64,000 bases of DNA from Aristolochia californica (Eukaryota; Streptophyta; Magnoliopsida; Piperales; Aristolochiaceae). This document shows, one piece after another, positions 13,449 to 24,709 of the stretch; position 1 is the stretch's first letter; every line of letters begins with the position of its first letter. Location of the stretch: assembly GCA_029961685.1 (NCBI GenBank), contig JARWKL010000015.1, positions 15,870,801 through 15,934,800 on the forward strand, written 5' to 3'. A model generated the notes under the pieces. The model did no database searches. It saw only the letters and a program-made list of their open reading frames with translations, and was not told the DNA's origin. Made by a program: the position numbers and the translations under genes.

Positions 13449-13480
<32 letters not shown>
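13449..13480 (+). repeat. Poly-G tract, 32 bases
   Basis: Uninterrupted G run in the first domain-B monomer, after ATCATCAGAAAA. Confidence 0.95.
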
Positions 13481-13481
<1 letters not shown>

Positions 13482-14133
13482 GGCATTTTTAACTGAGTGA
13501 TGACTCCCAAACCATAAGTCATTTCTAAAAAAATTATAGCCATTACACATCATTAATCGATAAAAATATTAAGATGATCTATGATTGTTAGGTTTGTTTT
13601 TTGTCAAATAGGCAAAAAATCGGTTGTTTTGCTCTGGTAAATATCCCACCGCACGTTAACTTAAGAATTTTATTTTTTCTACTCGAAAATTTTGGATCAT
13701 TAGATCATTTGCATCTTCAACATGTTTCAGGCATGCATATCCACCGCATTTAAACCATGTTTGGATCAATTAAAAATCTCTTTCTTATAAAATTCCACCA
13801 AGCTATTAGGGGTTGTACCAACGGAATTTCCCAAATAAGGATAACAAAACTTTGGTGTTCATTTTTAGTGCGTGAAATAATTTCTTTCACTTACATTTAT
13901 TATTGTTTTCAATTGTTTCCATAGATAAACTCTAAAATTTTCATTTTGTTGTGATCTTTTTGCCTTATCTTTTTGTTTACGAGATAAATGGGAGAATGAA
14001 AACTCAAGTTTGGATTTGAAAAAAAATTGAACATCCAAAATAGAAATGCACAAATGATGAGAGAGATAAGTCCAAAAAGCATCTATGATTTTTAAGGATG
14101 GTAAACTCTTTTAGTTTTTCAATTATCAGAAAA

Positions 14134-14160
14134 GGCGGTGGGAGGGAGGGGGGGGGGGGG
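14134..14160 (+). repeat. G-rich tract ending in 13 Gs
   Basis: GGCGGTGGGAGGGAGGG leads into the homopolymer. The interrupted G-triplets would suit a G-quadruplex. Confidence 0.9.
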
Positions 14161-14841
14161 TGCGAGGAATTTTTAACTGTGTGTTGAATACTAAAAGCAT
14201 AAGTCATTTCTAACAAAATTTATACTCGTTACACATCCTTAATCGATCAAAACATTTACCAAAATATATGATTGTTAGCTCCGCTTTTTGTAAAATTGGC
14301 AAAAAGTGGGTTGTTTAGCTCTGGTAAATATCCCACCACACGTTAACTTGAGAATTTAATTTTGTCTACTCGAAATTTTAGGATCATTAGGTCATTTGCA
14401 TCTTCAACATGTTTCAGGCATGAATATCTACCAGATTTAAAACATGTTAGGATTAATTAGAAATCACTTTCTTATAAAATTCCACCAAGCTATTACAGGT
14501 TGTAGTAGCGGAATTTCCCAAACATGGATAACAAAACATTGTTGATAACATTTTTAGTGCGTGAAATAATTTTCTTCATTTACATTTATTATAGTTTTCA
14601 ATTTTTTTCATTCATAAACTCTAAAATATTCATTTTTTTGTGATCTATTTGCCTTATCTTTTTGTTTAGGAGAAAAATGGGATAGTGAAAACACAAGTTT
14701 GGATTTGAAAAAAAATTGAACAACCAAAATGGAAATGTACAAATTCGGAGAGAGATAATTCCAAAAATTAGCTGTGATTTTTAAGGATTTTAAACTTTTT
14801 TAGTTTTTTATATATTAGGTTTTTCAATCATCGGAAAAGGA

Positions 14842-14866
14842 GGGGGGGGGGGGGGGGGGGGGGGGG
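14842..14866 (+). repeat. Poly-G tract, 25 bases
   Basis: Uninterrupted G run after ATCGGAAAAGGA, followed by CGAGGAATTTTTA. Confidence 0.95.
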
Positions 14867-16889
14867 CGAGGAATTTTTAGCTGAGTGTTGACTTGCAAAC
14901 CATATGTCATTTCTAACAAAAATTATAGCCATTACACTTCATTAATCGATCAAAACATTTACGATGATCTAAGATTGTTAGGTTCACTTTTTGTAAGATA
15001 GACAAAAAGTGGGTTGTTTGGCTCTAGTAAATATCCCACCGCACTTTAACTTTAGAATTTAAGTTTTTCTACTTCTTGAAATTTTTGGATCATTAGGTCA
15101 TTTGAATTTTCAACATATTTTGGGCATGCTTATCCACCACATTTAAAACATGTTAGGATCAATTAGAAATCTCTTTCTTATAAAATTCCACCAAGCTATT
15201 AGGGGTTGCAATAATGGAATTTCCCAATCATGGAAAACAAAACATTGTTGTTAATTTTTAGTGCGTGAAATAATTTCCTTCACTTACATTTATTATAGTT
15301 TTCAATTTTTTGCATACATAAACTCTAAAATTATTATTTTTGTTGTGATCTATTCGCCTTATCTTTTTGTTTACCAGAAAAATGGAAGAGTGAAAACTCA
15401 TGTTTAGATTTGAAAAAAAATGGAACATCCAAAATGGAAATGCAAAAATGATGAGAGAGATAATTCCAAAAAGTGTCTGTGATTTTTAAGGAATGTAAAC
15501 TCTTTTAGTTTTTTATATATAAGGTTTTTCAATCATCCGAAAAGGGGGGCGAGGAATTTTTAACTGAGTGTTGACTCCAAAACCATAAATCATTTCTAAA
15601 AAAAATTATAGCCGTTACACAGCATTAATCATGCAAAACATTTATGATGATCTATGATTGTTAGGTCCGTTTTTTGTAAAATATGCAAAAAGTAGGTTTT
15701 TGTCTTTGGTAAATATCCCACCGCACGTTAACTTGAATTTTTTTTTTCTACTCGAATTTTTTGGATCATTAGGTCATTTGCATCTTCAACATGTTTTGGG
15801 CATGCATATCCACCACATTTAAAACATGTTAGGATCAATTTGAAATCTCTTTCTTATAAAATTCCACCAAGCTATTAGGGGTTGTACTAGTGGAATTTCC
15901 CAAACATTGAAAACAAAACTTTGGTGTTCATTTTTATTGCGTGAAATAATTTTCTTTACTTACATTTAATATAGTCTTCAATTTTTTGCATACATAAACT
16001 CTAAAATTTTCATTTTGCAGTGATATGTTTGCCTTATATTTTTGTTTACGAGAAAAAAGGAGAGTGAAAAATCATGTTTGGATTTTAAAAAAAGTTGAAT
16101 ATCCAAAATGAAATGCACAAATGCAGAGAAAGATAATTCGAAAAAGGATTGTAAACTGTTTTAGTTTTTTTATATATTAGGTTTTCCAATCTTAAGAAAA
16201 GGGGGGGCAAGGAATTTTTAACTGAGTGTTGACTCCCAGACAATTATGTCATTTCTACCAAAAATTATAGCTTTTTCACATCATTGATCAATCAAAACAT
16301 TTACGATGATCTATGATTGTTAGGTCTGATTTTTTGTAAAATAGGTAAAAAGTGGGTTGTTTGGCTCTAGTAAATATCCCACCGCAAGTTAACTTGAGAA
16401 TTTAATTTTTTTCTACTCCTTGAAATTTTTGGATCATTAGGTCATTTGCATCATCAACATGTTTTGGGCATGCATATCCACCATATTTAAAACAAGTTAA
16501 GATCAATTTGAAATCTCTTTCTCATAAAATTCCACCAAGCTATTAGGGGTTGTACTAGTGGAATTTGCCAAACATGGATAACAAAACTTTGGTGTTCATT
16601 TTTAGTGCGTGGAATAATTTTCTTCACTTAAATTTATTGTAGTTTTCAATTTATTGCTTATATAAACTCTGAAATTTTTTTGTTGTTGTGATCTATTTGC
16701 CTTATCTTTTTGTTTTTGAGAAAAAAAAAGGGAGAGTGAAAACTCTAGTTTGGATTTGAAAAAAAATTGAACTTCCAAAATGGAATTCCACAAATTCTGA
16801 GAGAGATAATTTCGAAAAGTATCTGTGATTTTTAAGGATTGTAAACACTTTTAGTTTTTTATATATTAGGTTTTGCAATCATTGGAAAA

Positions 16890-16925
<36 letters not shown>
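16890..16925 (+). repeat. Poly-G tract, 36 bases
   Basis: Uninterrupted G run. The sequence after it is rearranged (CAAGATCTATGGTTG) and the GTTGACTCCC box is doubled at 16,943 and 16,964. Confidence 0.95.
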
Positions 16926-16927
<2 letters not shown>

Positions 16928-18029
16928 AGATCTATGGTTGTTGACTCCCAAACCATGAGTGTTGACTCCCAAACCATAAGTCATTTCTAACAATAATTAT
17001 AGCCGTTACACATCCTTAATCGATCAAAACATTTACAATGATCTATGATTGTTAGGTCCGCTTTTTGTAAAATTGGCAAAACGTGTGTTGTTTGGCTCTG
17101 ATTAATATCCCTCTGCACTTTAACTTGAGAATTTAATTTTTTCTACTCGAAATTTTTGGATCATTAGGTCATTTGCATCTTCAACATGTTTCAGGCATGC
17201 ATATCCACCACATTAAAAACATGTTTGGTTCAATTAGAAATCTCTTTCTTATAAAATTCCACCAAGCTATTTGGGGTTGTACTAGAGGAATTTCCCAAAC
17301 ATGGATAACAAAGCTTTGGTGATCATTTTTAGTGCTTCAAATAATTTTATTCTCTTACATTTATTATTTTTTTCATTTTTTTGTGTACATAAACTCTAAA
17401 ATTTTCATTAATTTGTGATCTATTCGCCTAATCTTTTTGTTTACGAGAAAAATGGGAGAGTGAAAACTCTAGTCTGGATTTGAAAAAAAATTGAACATCC
17501 AAATTGGAAATCCACAAATGCTGAGAGAGATAATTCAAAAAAATATCTGTGATTTTTAAGGATTGTAAACTCTTTCAGTTTTTTATATATTAGTTTTGCA
17601 ATCATCTGAAATGGGGGGCGACATTTTTAACTGAGTGTTGACTCCCAAACCATAAGTCCTTTCTAACAAAAATTATAGCCGTTACACACCATTAATCGAT
17701 CAAAACACTTAAGATGATCTAAGATTGTTAGGTCCGCTTTTTGTAAAATAGGAAAAAAGTGGTTGTTTGGCTCTGGTAAATATCCCTCCTCATGTTAACT
17801 TGAGAATTTAATTTTTTCTACTTCTTGAAAATTTTGGATCATTAGGTCATTTGCATCTTCAACATGTTTCAGGCATGCATATCCACCACATTTATAACAT
17901 GTTAGGATTAATTAGAAATCTCTTTCTTATAAAATTCCACCGAGGTATAGGGTTATACTAGAGGAATTTCCCAAACATAGATAAAAAACATTGTTGTTCA
18001 TTTTAAGTGCGTGAAATAATTTTCTTCAC

Positions 18030-18075
18030 TTATATTTATTATAATTTTTAATTGAGTGTTGACTCCCAGACCTTA
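18030..18075 (+). other. Truncated monomer junction (~255 bp missing)
   Basis: TTATTATAATTTTTAA joins to TTGAGTGTTGACTCCC near 18050. The shared string TTTTTAA at both parental positions suggests a microhomology joint. The G-tract and the preceding third of the unit are gone. Confidence 0.87.
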
Positions 18076-18710
18076 AGTCATTTCTAACAAAAAAATATAG
18101 TCGTTACACATCATTAATCGATCAAAACATTTAAGATGATATATGATTGTTAGGTCCGCTTTTTGTAAAATAGGCACAAAGTCTGTTGTTTGGCTCTAGA
18201 AAATATCTCACTGCAAGTTAACTTGAGAATTTAAATTTTTCTACTCCTTGAATTTTTGGATCATTGGATCATTTGCATCTTCAACATGTTTCATGCATGC
18301 ATATCCACCACATTTAAAACAAGTAAGGATGAATTAGAAATCTCTTTCTTATAAAATTCCACCAAGCTATTAGGGGTTGTACTAGCGGAATCTTCCAAAC
18401 ATGGATAACAAATCTTTGGTGTCCATTTTTGATTCGTGAAATAATTTTCTTCACTTCCATTTATTATAGTTTTAAATTTTTTTTGGATGTAAACTCTAAA
18501 TTTTTTATTTTGTTGTGATCTATTAGCCTGATCTTTTTTTTTTTACGAGAAAATGGGAGAGTGAAAACTTAAGTTTTTATATGAAAAAAATTGAACATCC
18601 AAAATGGAAATGTTGATAGAGATAATTCAAAAAAGTATCTCTCATTTTTAAGGATTGTAAACTCTTTTAGTTTTTCATATACTAGGTTTGGCAATAATCA
18701 GAAAAAGGGA

Positions 18711-18740
18711 GGGGGGGGGGGGGGGGGGGGGGGGAGGGGG
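18711..18740 (+). repeat. Poly-G tract, 24 bases plus G-rich tail
   Basis: A G24 run at 18711-18734 is followed by one A and a shorter G run. Confidence 0.93.
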
Positions 18741-18999
18741 GATGATGCATTTTTTACTGAGTGTTGTCTCCCAAACCATAAGTCATTTCTAAAAAAAAAT
18801 GTTGCCATTACACATCATTAATCGATCAAAACATTTATTATGATCTATAATTGTTAGGTCTGCTTTTTGTAAAATAGGCAAAAAGTGGGTTGTTTGGCTT
18901 TGGTTAATATCCCTCTCCACATTGACTTGAGATTTTAATTTTTTCTACTCGAAGTCTTTGGATCATTAGGTCATTTGCATCTTCAACATGTTTCAGACA

Positions 19000-19004
19000 T
19001 GCAT
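19000..19004 (+). other. Target-site duplication, left copy (TGCAT)
   Basis: TGCAT directly precedes the TGTCAG start of the 5' LTR. It comes from the conserved satellite motif CAGGCATGCATATCC, here CAGACATGCAT. It matches 19479-19483 exactly. Confidence 0.93.
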
Positions 19005-19203
19005 TGTCAGAGTGGTTCCGTCCACTCTTGTTAGAGTTTGTGGTCTGAGTTAGGTAATTAGCTTTCCGCACCTTAACGGCTAGTCTTTTTGGGTTGTATT
19101 GGCTAGGTATCTGACTCAGAACTCCGAAGTTAAGCGAGTTTGTGCGAGAGTAATTCTAGGATGGGTGACCTCCTGGGAAGTACTCTTGCCTAGGACTTTA
19201 ACA
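19005..19203 (+). repeat. 5' LTR of the Cassandra-type element
   Basis: The 199-bp LTR begins TGTCAGAGTGG and ends GACTTTAACA, next to the primer binding site. Its 5' half is TRIM-specific sequence including GGTCTGAGTTAGG and TATTGGCTAGGT. Its 3' part, from about 19114, is 5S-like. A T5 run at 19086-19090 lies upstream of the 5S block. Confidence 0.92.
19114..19190 (+). promoter_or_regulatory. 5S rRNA-like internal Pol III promoter in the 5' LTR
   Basis: The segment matches the plant 5S rRNA from CAGAACTCCG onward. It has A-box-like AGTTAAGCGAG (near 19129), an intermediate-element match GGATGGGTGA (near 19159) and C-box-like CTCCTGGGAAGT (near 19170). These three elements form the internal control region for TFIIIA and Pol III. 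The 5' third of a real 5S gene (GGGTGCGATCATACC) is absent, so this is LTR-borne 5S sequence and not a 5S rDNA gene. If transcribed from here, the first strong T run downstream is the T6 at 19358 inside the other LTR. Confidence 0.88.
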
Positions 19204-19277
19204 TGGTATCAAAGCTAGGCACGCCATGGCCTGCGTTCGTATCCCGTGAGAAGCGGCTCCAGAATGGGCGGGGTGGG
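19204..19277 (+). other. Internal domain: primer binding site and polypurine-like tract
   Basis: The 74-bp internal region starts with TGGTATCAAAGC (19204-19215), which differs at one base from TGGTATCAGAGC, the common plant PBS complementary to the 3' end of initiator tRNA-Met. It contains GTTCGTATCCCG and ends with G-rich GGGCGGGGTGGG (about 19266-19277), just upstream of the 3' LTR, where a polypurine tract belongs. There is no open frame. Confidence 0.88.
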
Positions 19278-19478
19278 TGTCAGAGTGGTTCCGTCCACTC
19301 TTGTTAGAGTTTGTGGTCTGAGTTAGGTACTTGGCTTTCCGTACCTTAAACGGCTAATTTTTTCTGGTTGTTATTGGCTAGGTATCTGACTCATAACTCC
19401 GAAGTTAAGTGAGTTTGGGCGAGAGTAATTCTAGGATGGGTGACCTCCTGGGAAGTACTCTTGCCTAGGACTTTAACA
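19278..19478 (+). repeat. 3' LTR of the Cassandra-type element
   Basis: The 201-bp direct copy of the 5' LTR has the same TGTCAGAG start and TTTAACA end. Differences from the 5' copy include ACTTGG for AATTAG, an extra A in CCTTAAACGG, and a T6 run at 19358-19363. In the 5S-like part CATAACTCC replaces CAGAACTCC and AAGTGAG replaces AAGCGAG. The TGCAT target duplication follows directly. Confidence 0.92.
19388..19465 (+). promoter_or_regulatory. 5S rRNA-like internal Pol III promoter in the 3' LTR
   Basis: The segment has the same organisation as the 5' copy: AGTTAAGTGAG (A box, one change), GGATGGGTGA near 19434 and CTCCTGGGAAGT near 19445. No run of four or more Ts follows until T5 at 19607-19611 in the flanking satellite, so a Pol III transcript from this LTR could read about 130 bases into the repeat. 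Activity is inferred, not shown. Confidence 0.85.
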
Positions 19479-19483
19479 TGCAT
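19479..19483 (+). other. Target-site duplication, right copy (TGCAT)
   Basis: TGCAT directly follows the TTTAACA end of the 3' LTR and continues into satellite sequence ATCTACTAGATTT. Removing the element and one copy restores a normal monomer. Confidence 0.93.
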
Positions 19484-19894
19484 ATCTACTAGATTTAAAA
19501 CATGTTAGGATTAATTAGAAATCTCTTTCTTACAAAATTCCACCAAGATATTAGGGGTTGTACGATCGGAATTTCCCTAACATGGATAACAAAACATTGT
19601 TGTTCATTTTTACTGAGTGAAATAATTTTCTTCACATACATTAATTATATTTTTAAATTTTTTGCATACGTAAACTCTTAATTTTTCATTTTGTTGTGAT
19701 CTATTTAACTTAACTTTGTGTTTAGGAGAAAAAAGGGAGATTGAAAACTCTTGTTTGGATTTGAAAAAAAATTGAACATTCAAAATGGGAATGCACAAAT
19801 GCAGAGAGAGATAATTCCAAAAAGTATTTGCTATTTTTAAGGATTCTAAACTCTTTTAGTTTTTTATATATTAGGCTTTACAATAATCGGAAAA

Positions 19895-19915
19895 GGGGGG
19901 GGGGGGGGGGGGGGG
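19895..19915 (+). repeat. Poly-G tract, 21 bases
   Basis: Uninterrupted G run in the monomer that carries the Cassandra insertion. Confidence 0.95.
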
Positions 19916-21224
19916 CGATGAATTTTTAACTGAGTGTTGACTCCATAACCATAAGTTATTTCTAACAAAAATTATCGCCGTTACACATCATTAATCGATC
20001 AAAATATTTACGATGATATATGATTCTTAGGTCCGTGTTTTGTAAAATAGGCAAATAGTGGGTTGTTTGGCTCTGGTAAATATTCCACCGCACGTTAACT
20101 TGAGAATTTAATTTTTTCTACTCCTTGAAATTTTTGGATCATTAGGTCATTTGCATCTTCAACATGTTTTGGGCATGAATATCCACCACATTTAAAACAT
20201 GTTAGGATTAATTAGAAATCTCTTTAATATAAAATTCAACCAAGCTATTAGGGCTAGTACTAGTGGAATTTCCGAAACATGGATAACAAAACTTTTGAGT
20301 TCATTTTTAGTACTGAAATAATTTTCATCACTTACATTAATTATAGTTACCAAATTTTTGCCTACAAAAACTCTAAAATTTTCATTTTGATGTTATCTAT
20401 TTTCCTTATCTTTTTGTTTACGAGAAAAATGGGAGAAGTTTGGATTTTAAAAAAATTGAACATCCAAAATGGAAATGCACAAATGCTTAGAGAGATAATT
20501 CCAAAAATTATTTGTGATTTTTAAGGATTGTAAACTCTTTTAGTTTTTTATATATTAGGTTTTGCAATCATCAAAAAAGAGGGGGAGAAATTTTTGACTG
20601 AGTGTTGACTCCCAAACCATAAGTCATTTGTAATAAAAATTATAGCCGTTACACATCATTAATCAATCAAAATATTTAAGATGATCTATGATTGTTAGGT
20701 CCGCTCTTTGTAAAATAGGTTGTTTGACTTTGGAAAATATCTTACCGCACGTTAACTTGAGAATTTAATTTTTTCTTCTCCTAGAAATTTTTGGATCCTC
20801 AAAATGTTTTGTGCATGCATATCTACTACATTTAAAACAAGTAAGGATCAATTAGAAATCTCTTTCTTATAAAATTCCACCAAGCTATTAGGGGTTGTAT
20901 TAGCAGAATTTCCCAAACATGGATAAGAAAACTTTGGTGTCCATTTTTGGTGGGTGAAATAATTTTCTTCACTTAAAATTATTTTAGCTTTCAATTTTTT
21001 GTGTACATAAACTAAAATTTTCATTTTTTTGTGATCAATTTGCCTTCTCTTTTTGTTTACGAGAAAAATGGGAGAGTGAAAACTGAAGTTTGGATTTTAA
21101 AAAACATTGAACATCCAAAATGGAAATAGACAAATGTTGAGAGAGATAATTCCAAAAAGCATATGTGATTTTTATGGATTGCAAACTCTTTTAGTTTTTT
21201 ATATATTAGGTTTTGCAATCATCG

Positions 21225-21231
<7 letters not shown>

Positions 21232-21256
<25 letters not shown>
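21232..21256 (+). repeat. Poly-G tract, 25 bases
   Basis: Uninterrupted G run after ATCGGAAAAGA. Confidence 0.95.
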
Positions 21257-21927
21257 AGGCATTTTTAACTGAGTGTTGACTCCAAAACCATAAGTCATTT
21301 CTAACAAAAATTATAGCCGTTACACATCTTTAATCAATCAAAACATTTAAGATGATATATGATTGTTAGGTCCGCATTTTGTTAAATAGGCAAAAAATGG
21401 GTTGTTTGGCTCTCGTAAATATCCCATCGCATGTTAACTTGAGAATTTAATTTTTTCTACTCAAAATTTTTGGATTATTAGGCCATTTGCATCTTCAACA
21501 TGTTTTGGGCATGCATATCCACCACATTTAAAACATGTTAGGATCAATTAGAAATCTGACTTTTATAAAATTCGACCAAGCTATTAGGGCTTGTACTAGT
21601 GCAATTCCCCAAACAAGGATAACAAAACTTTGGTGTTCATTTTTAGTGAGCGAAATAATTTTTTTCACTTACATTTATTTTATTTTAAAATTTTTTGCAT
21701 ACATAAACATTAAAATTTTCATTTTGTTGTGATCTATTTGCCTTATCTTTTTGTTTACGATAAAAATGGGAGAGTGTAAACTTAAGTTTGGATTTGAAAA
21801 AAAATTGAATGTCCAAAAAGAAAATGCACAAATGCTGAGAGAGATAATTCCAAAAAGTATCTGTGATTTTTAAATATTGTAAACTCTTTTAGTTTATTAT
21901 ATATTAGGTCTTCCAATCATCGGAAAA

Positions 21928-21971
21928 TGGGGAGGGACGGGGCAGGGGGGGGGGGGGGGGGGGGGGGGGGG
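21928..21971 (+). repeat. Interrupted G-rich tract ending in 27 Gs
   Basis: TGGGGAGGGACGGGGCA precedes an uninterrupted G run at 21945-21971. Confidence 0.93.
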
Positions 21972-24676
21972 AGGAATTTTTTACTGAGTCTTGACTCCCA
22001 AAACATAAGTCATTTCTAAAAAAAATTATAGCCGTTACACATCATTAATCGATCAAAACTTTTTCGATGATCTATAATTCTTAGGTCCTTTTTTTTGTTA
22101 AATAGGCAAAAAGTGGGTTGTTTGGCTCTGGTAAATATCCCTCCGCACGTTCACTTGAGAATTTAATTTTTTTTACTCCTTGAAATTTTTGGATCATTAG
22201 GTCATTTGCATCTTCAACATGTCTCAGGCATGCATATCTACCACATTTAAAACATGTTAGGATTAATTAGAAATCTCTTTCTTATAAAATTCCACCAAGC
22301 TATTAGGGGTTGTACTAGTAGTATTTCCCAAACATGGATAACAAAACTTTGTTGTTCATTTTTAGTGCTTGAAATAATTTTCTTCATTTACATTTATTAT
22401 ATTTTTAAATTTTTTGCATTCAAAACTCTAAAATATTCATTTTGTTGTGATCTATTTGCGTGATCTTTTTGTTTAGGACAGAAATGGGAGAGTGAAAACT
22501 CTAGTTTAGATTTGATAAAAAAATGAACATCCAAAATTGAAATGCAGATATGATGAGAGAGATAATTCCAAAAAGTATCTGTGATTTTTAAGGAGTCTAA
22601 ACTCTTTTAGTTTTTTATATATTAGGTTTTCCAATCATCGGAAAAGGGGGGGAGATGAATTTTTTACTGAGTGTTGACTCCCTAACCTTATGTCATTTCT
22701 AACAAACATTATAGCCGTAACTCATCATTAATCAATCAAAACATTTATGATGATCAATGATTGTTAGGTCCGGATTTTGTAAAATAGGCAAAAAGAGGGT
22801 TGTTTGGCTTTGGTAAATATCCCACCGCATGTTAACTTGAGAATTTAATTTTTTCTACTCCTTCAAATTTTTGGATCATTAGGTCATTTTAATCTTCAAC
22901 ATGTTTCGTGCATGTATATCCACCACATTTAAAACAAGTTAGGATCAATTAGATATCTCTTTCTTATAAAATTCCACCCAGCTATTAGGGGTTGTACTAC
23001 CGGAATTTCCCAAACATGGATAACAAAACATTGTTGTTCATTTTTAGTACGTGAAATAATTTTATTCCCTTACATTTATTATATTTTTGAATTTTTTGCA
23101 TACATAAACTCTAAATTTTTTTTTATCTATTTGCCTTTATCTTTTTGTTTAAGAGAAAAATGGGAGAATGAAAACTCAAGTTTGGATTTGAAAAAAATTG
23201 AACATCAAAATGAAAATGCACAAATGTTGAGAGAGAAAATTCCAAAAAGTATATGTGATTTTTAAGGATTGTAAACTCTTTTAGTTTTTTTATATATGAG
23301 GGTTTGCAATCTTTTCAAAAGGGGGGGCGAGGAATTTTTAACTGAGTGTTGACTCCCAGACGATAAGTCATTTCTAACAAAAAAATTAGTCGTTACACAT
23401 CATTAATCGATGAAAACATTTAAGATGATCTATGATTGTTAGGTTTGCTTTTTGTAAACTAGGATAAAAGTGGGTTGTTTTGCTCTAGTAAATATCCCAC
23501 CGCACGTTAACTTGAGAATTTAACTTTTTTACTCCTAGAAATTCTTGGATCATTAGGTCATTTGCCTCTTCAACATCATTCAGGCATGCATATACACACA
23601 TTTAAAACATGTTTAGACCAATTAGAAATCTCTTTCTTATAAAATTCCACCAAGCTATTAGGGGTTGTACTAGTGGAATTTCCCAAACATGGATAATAAA
23701 TTACTGTTGTTCATTTTTAGTGCATGAAATAATTTTCTTCACTTAAATTTATTATAGTTTTGAATTTTTAGCATACATAAACTCTAAATTTTTTATTTTT
23801 TTTGTCTATTTGCCTTATCTTTTTCTTTACGAGAAAAATTGGAGATTGAAAACTCAAGTTAGGATTTGAAAAAAAATTGAACATCAAAATGAAAATACAC
23901 AAATGCTGAGAGAAATAATTCCAAAAATTGTCAGTGGTTTTTAAGGATTGCAAACTCTTTTAGTTTTTTTATATTAGGTTTTGCAATCTTTGGAAAAGGG
24001 GGGCGAGGAATTTTTAGCTGAGTGTTGACTCCCAAACAATAAGTCATTTCTAACAAAAATTATAGCTGTTACACATCATTAATCGATCAAAGAATTTAAG
24101 ATGATTAATGATTGTTAGGTCCGCTTTTGTAAAATAGGCATAAAGTGGGTTGTTTTGCTCTGGTAAATTTCCCACCGCACGTTAACTTGAGAATTTAATT
24201 TTTTTTACTCCTAGAAATTTTTGGATCATTAGGTCATTTGCCTCTTCAACATCATTCAGGCATGCATATACACCACATTTAAAACATGTTTGGATCAATT
24301 AGAAATCTCTTTCTTTTAAAATTGCACCAAGCTATTAGGGGTTGTACTAGCGGAATTTCCCAAACATGGATAACAAAACTTTGGCGTTCATTTTTAGTGC
24401 GTGAAATAATTTCCTTCACTTACATTTATTATAGTTTCCAATTCTTTGCTTACATAAACTCCAAAATTTTCATTTTGTTGTGATCTATTTGCCTTATCTT
24501 TTTGTTTATGAGAAAAATGGGAGAGTAATAACTCAATTTTGGATTTGAAAAAAAATTAAACATCCAAAAAGGAACTGCACAAATTACGAGAGAGATAATT
24601 CCAAAATGTATCTGTGATTTTTAAGGATGGTAAACTCTTTTAGTTTTTTATATATTAGATCTTGATATCATTAGAA

Positions 24677-24709
24677 AAGGGGGAGGGGGGGGGGGGGGGT
24701 GGGGGTGCG
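24677..24709 (+). repeat. Interrupted G-rich tract
   Basis: G runs broken by single A and T bases (GGGGGAGGGG... then TGGGGGTGCGC), in one copy of the dimer higher-order repeat. Confidence 0.9.

Larger units (their letters stand above)
19005..19478 (+). mobile_element. Cassandra-type TRIM LTR retrotransposon carrying 5S rRNA sequence
   Basis: This is a complete small LTR element inserted in a satellite monomer. It has two direct LTRs (19005-19203 and 19278-19478), each starting TGTCAGAG and ending TTTAACA, around a 74-bp internal region. The internal region opens with TGGTATCAAAGC, close to the initiator-tRNA-Met primer binding site, and ends in a G-rich stretch. A perfect 5-bp TGCAT duplication flanks the element. 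Each LTR contains the promoter-bearing part of plant 5S rRNA, the hallmark of Cassandra elements. There is no coding capacity, so mobility would need proteins supplied in trans. The LTRs differ at about 10 substitutions and 2 indels by eye, so the insertion is not brand new. The LTRs are shorter than I recall for most Cassandra copies, so this may be a compact lineage. Confidence 0.93.

Noticed and set aside
19114..19465. Two 5S rRNA genes in tandem
   Set aside because: The first third of 5S is missing, and each block sits inside an LTR with TG...CA ends, a PBS and a target duplication. This is Cassandra-borne 5S sequence, not a 5S rDNA cluster.
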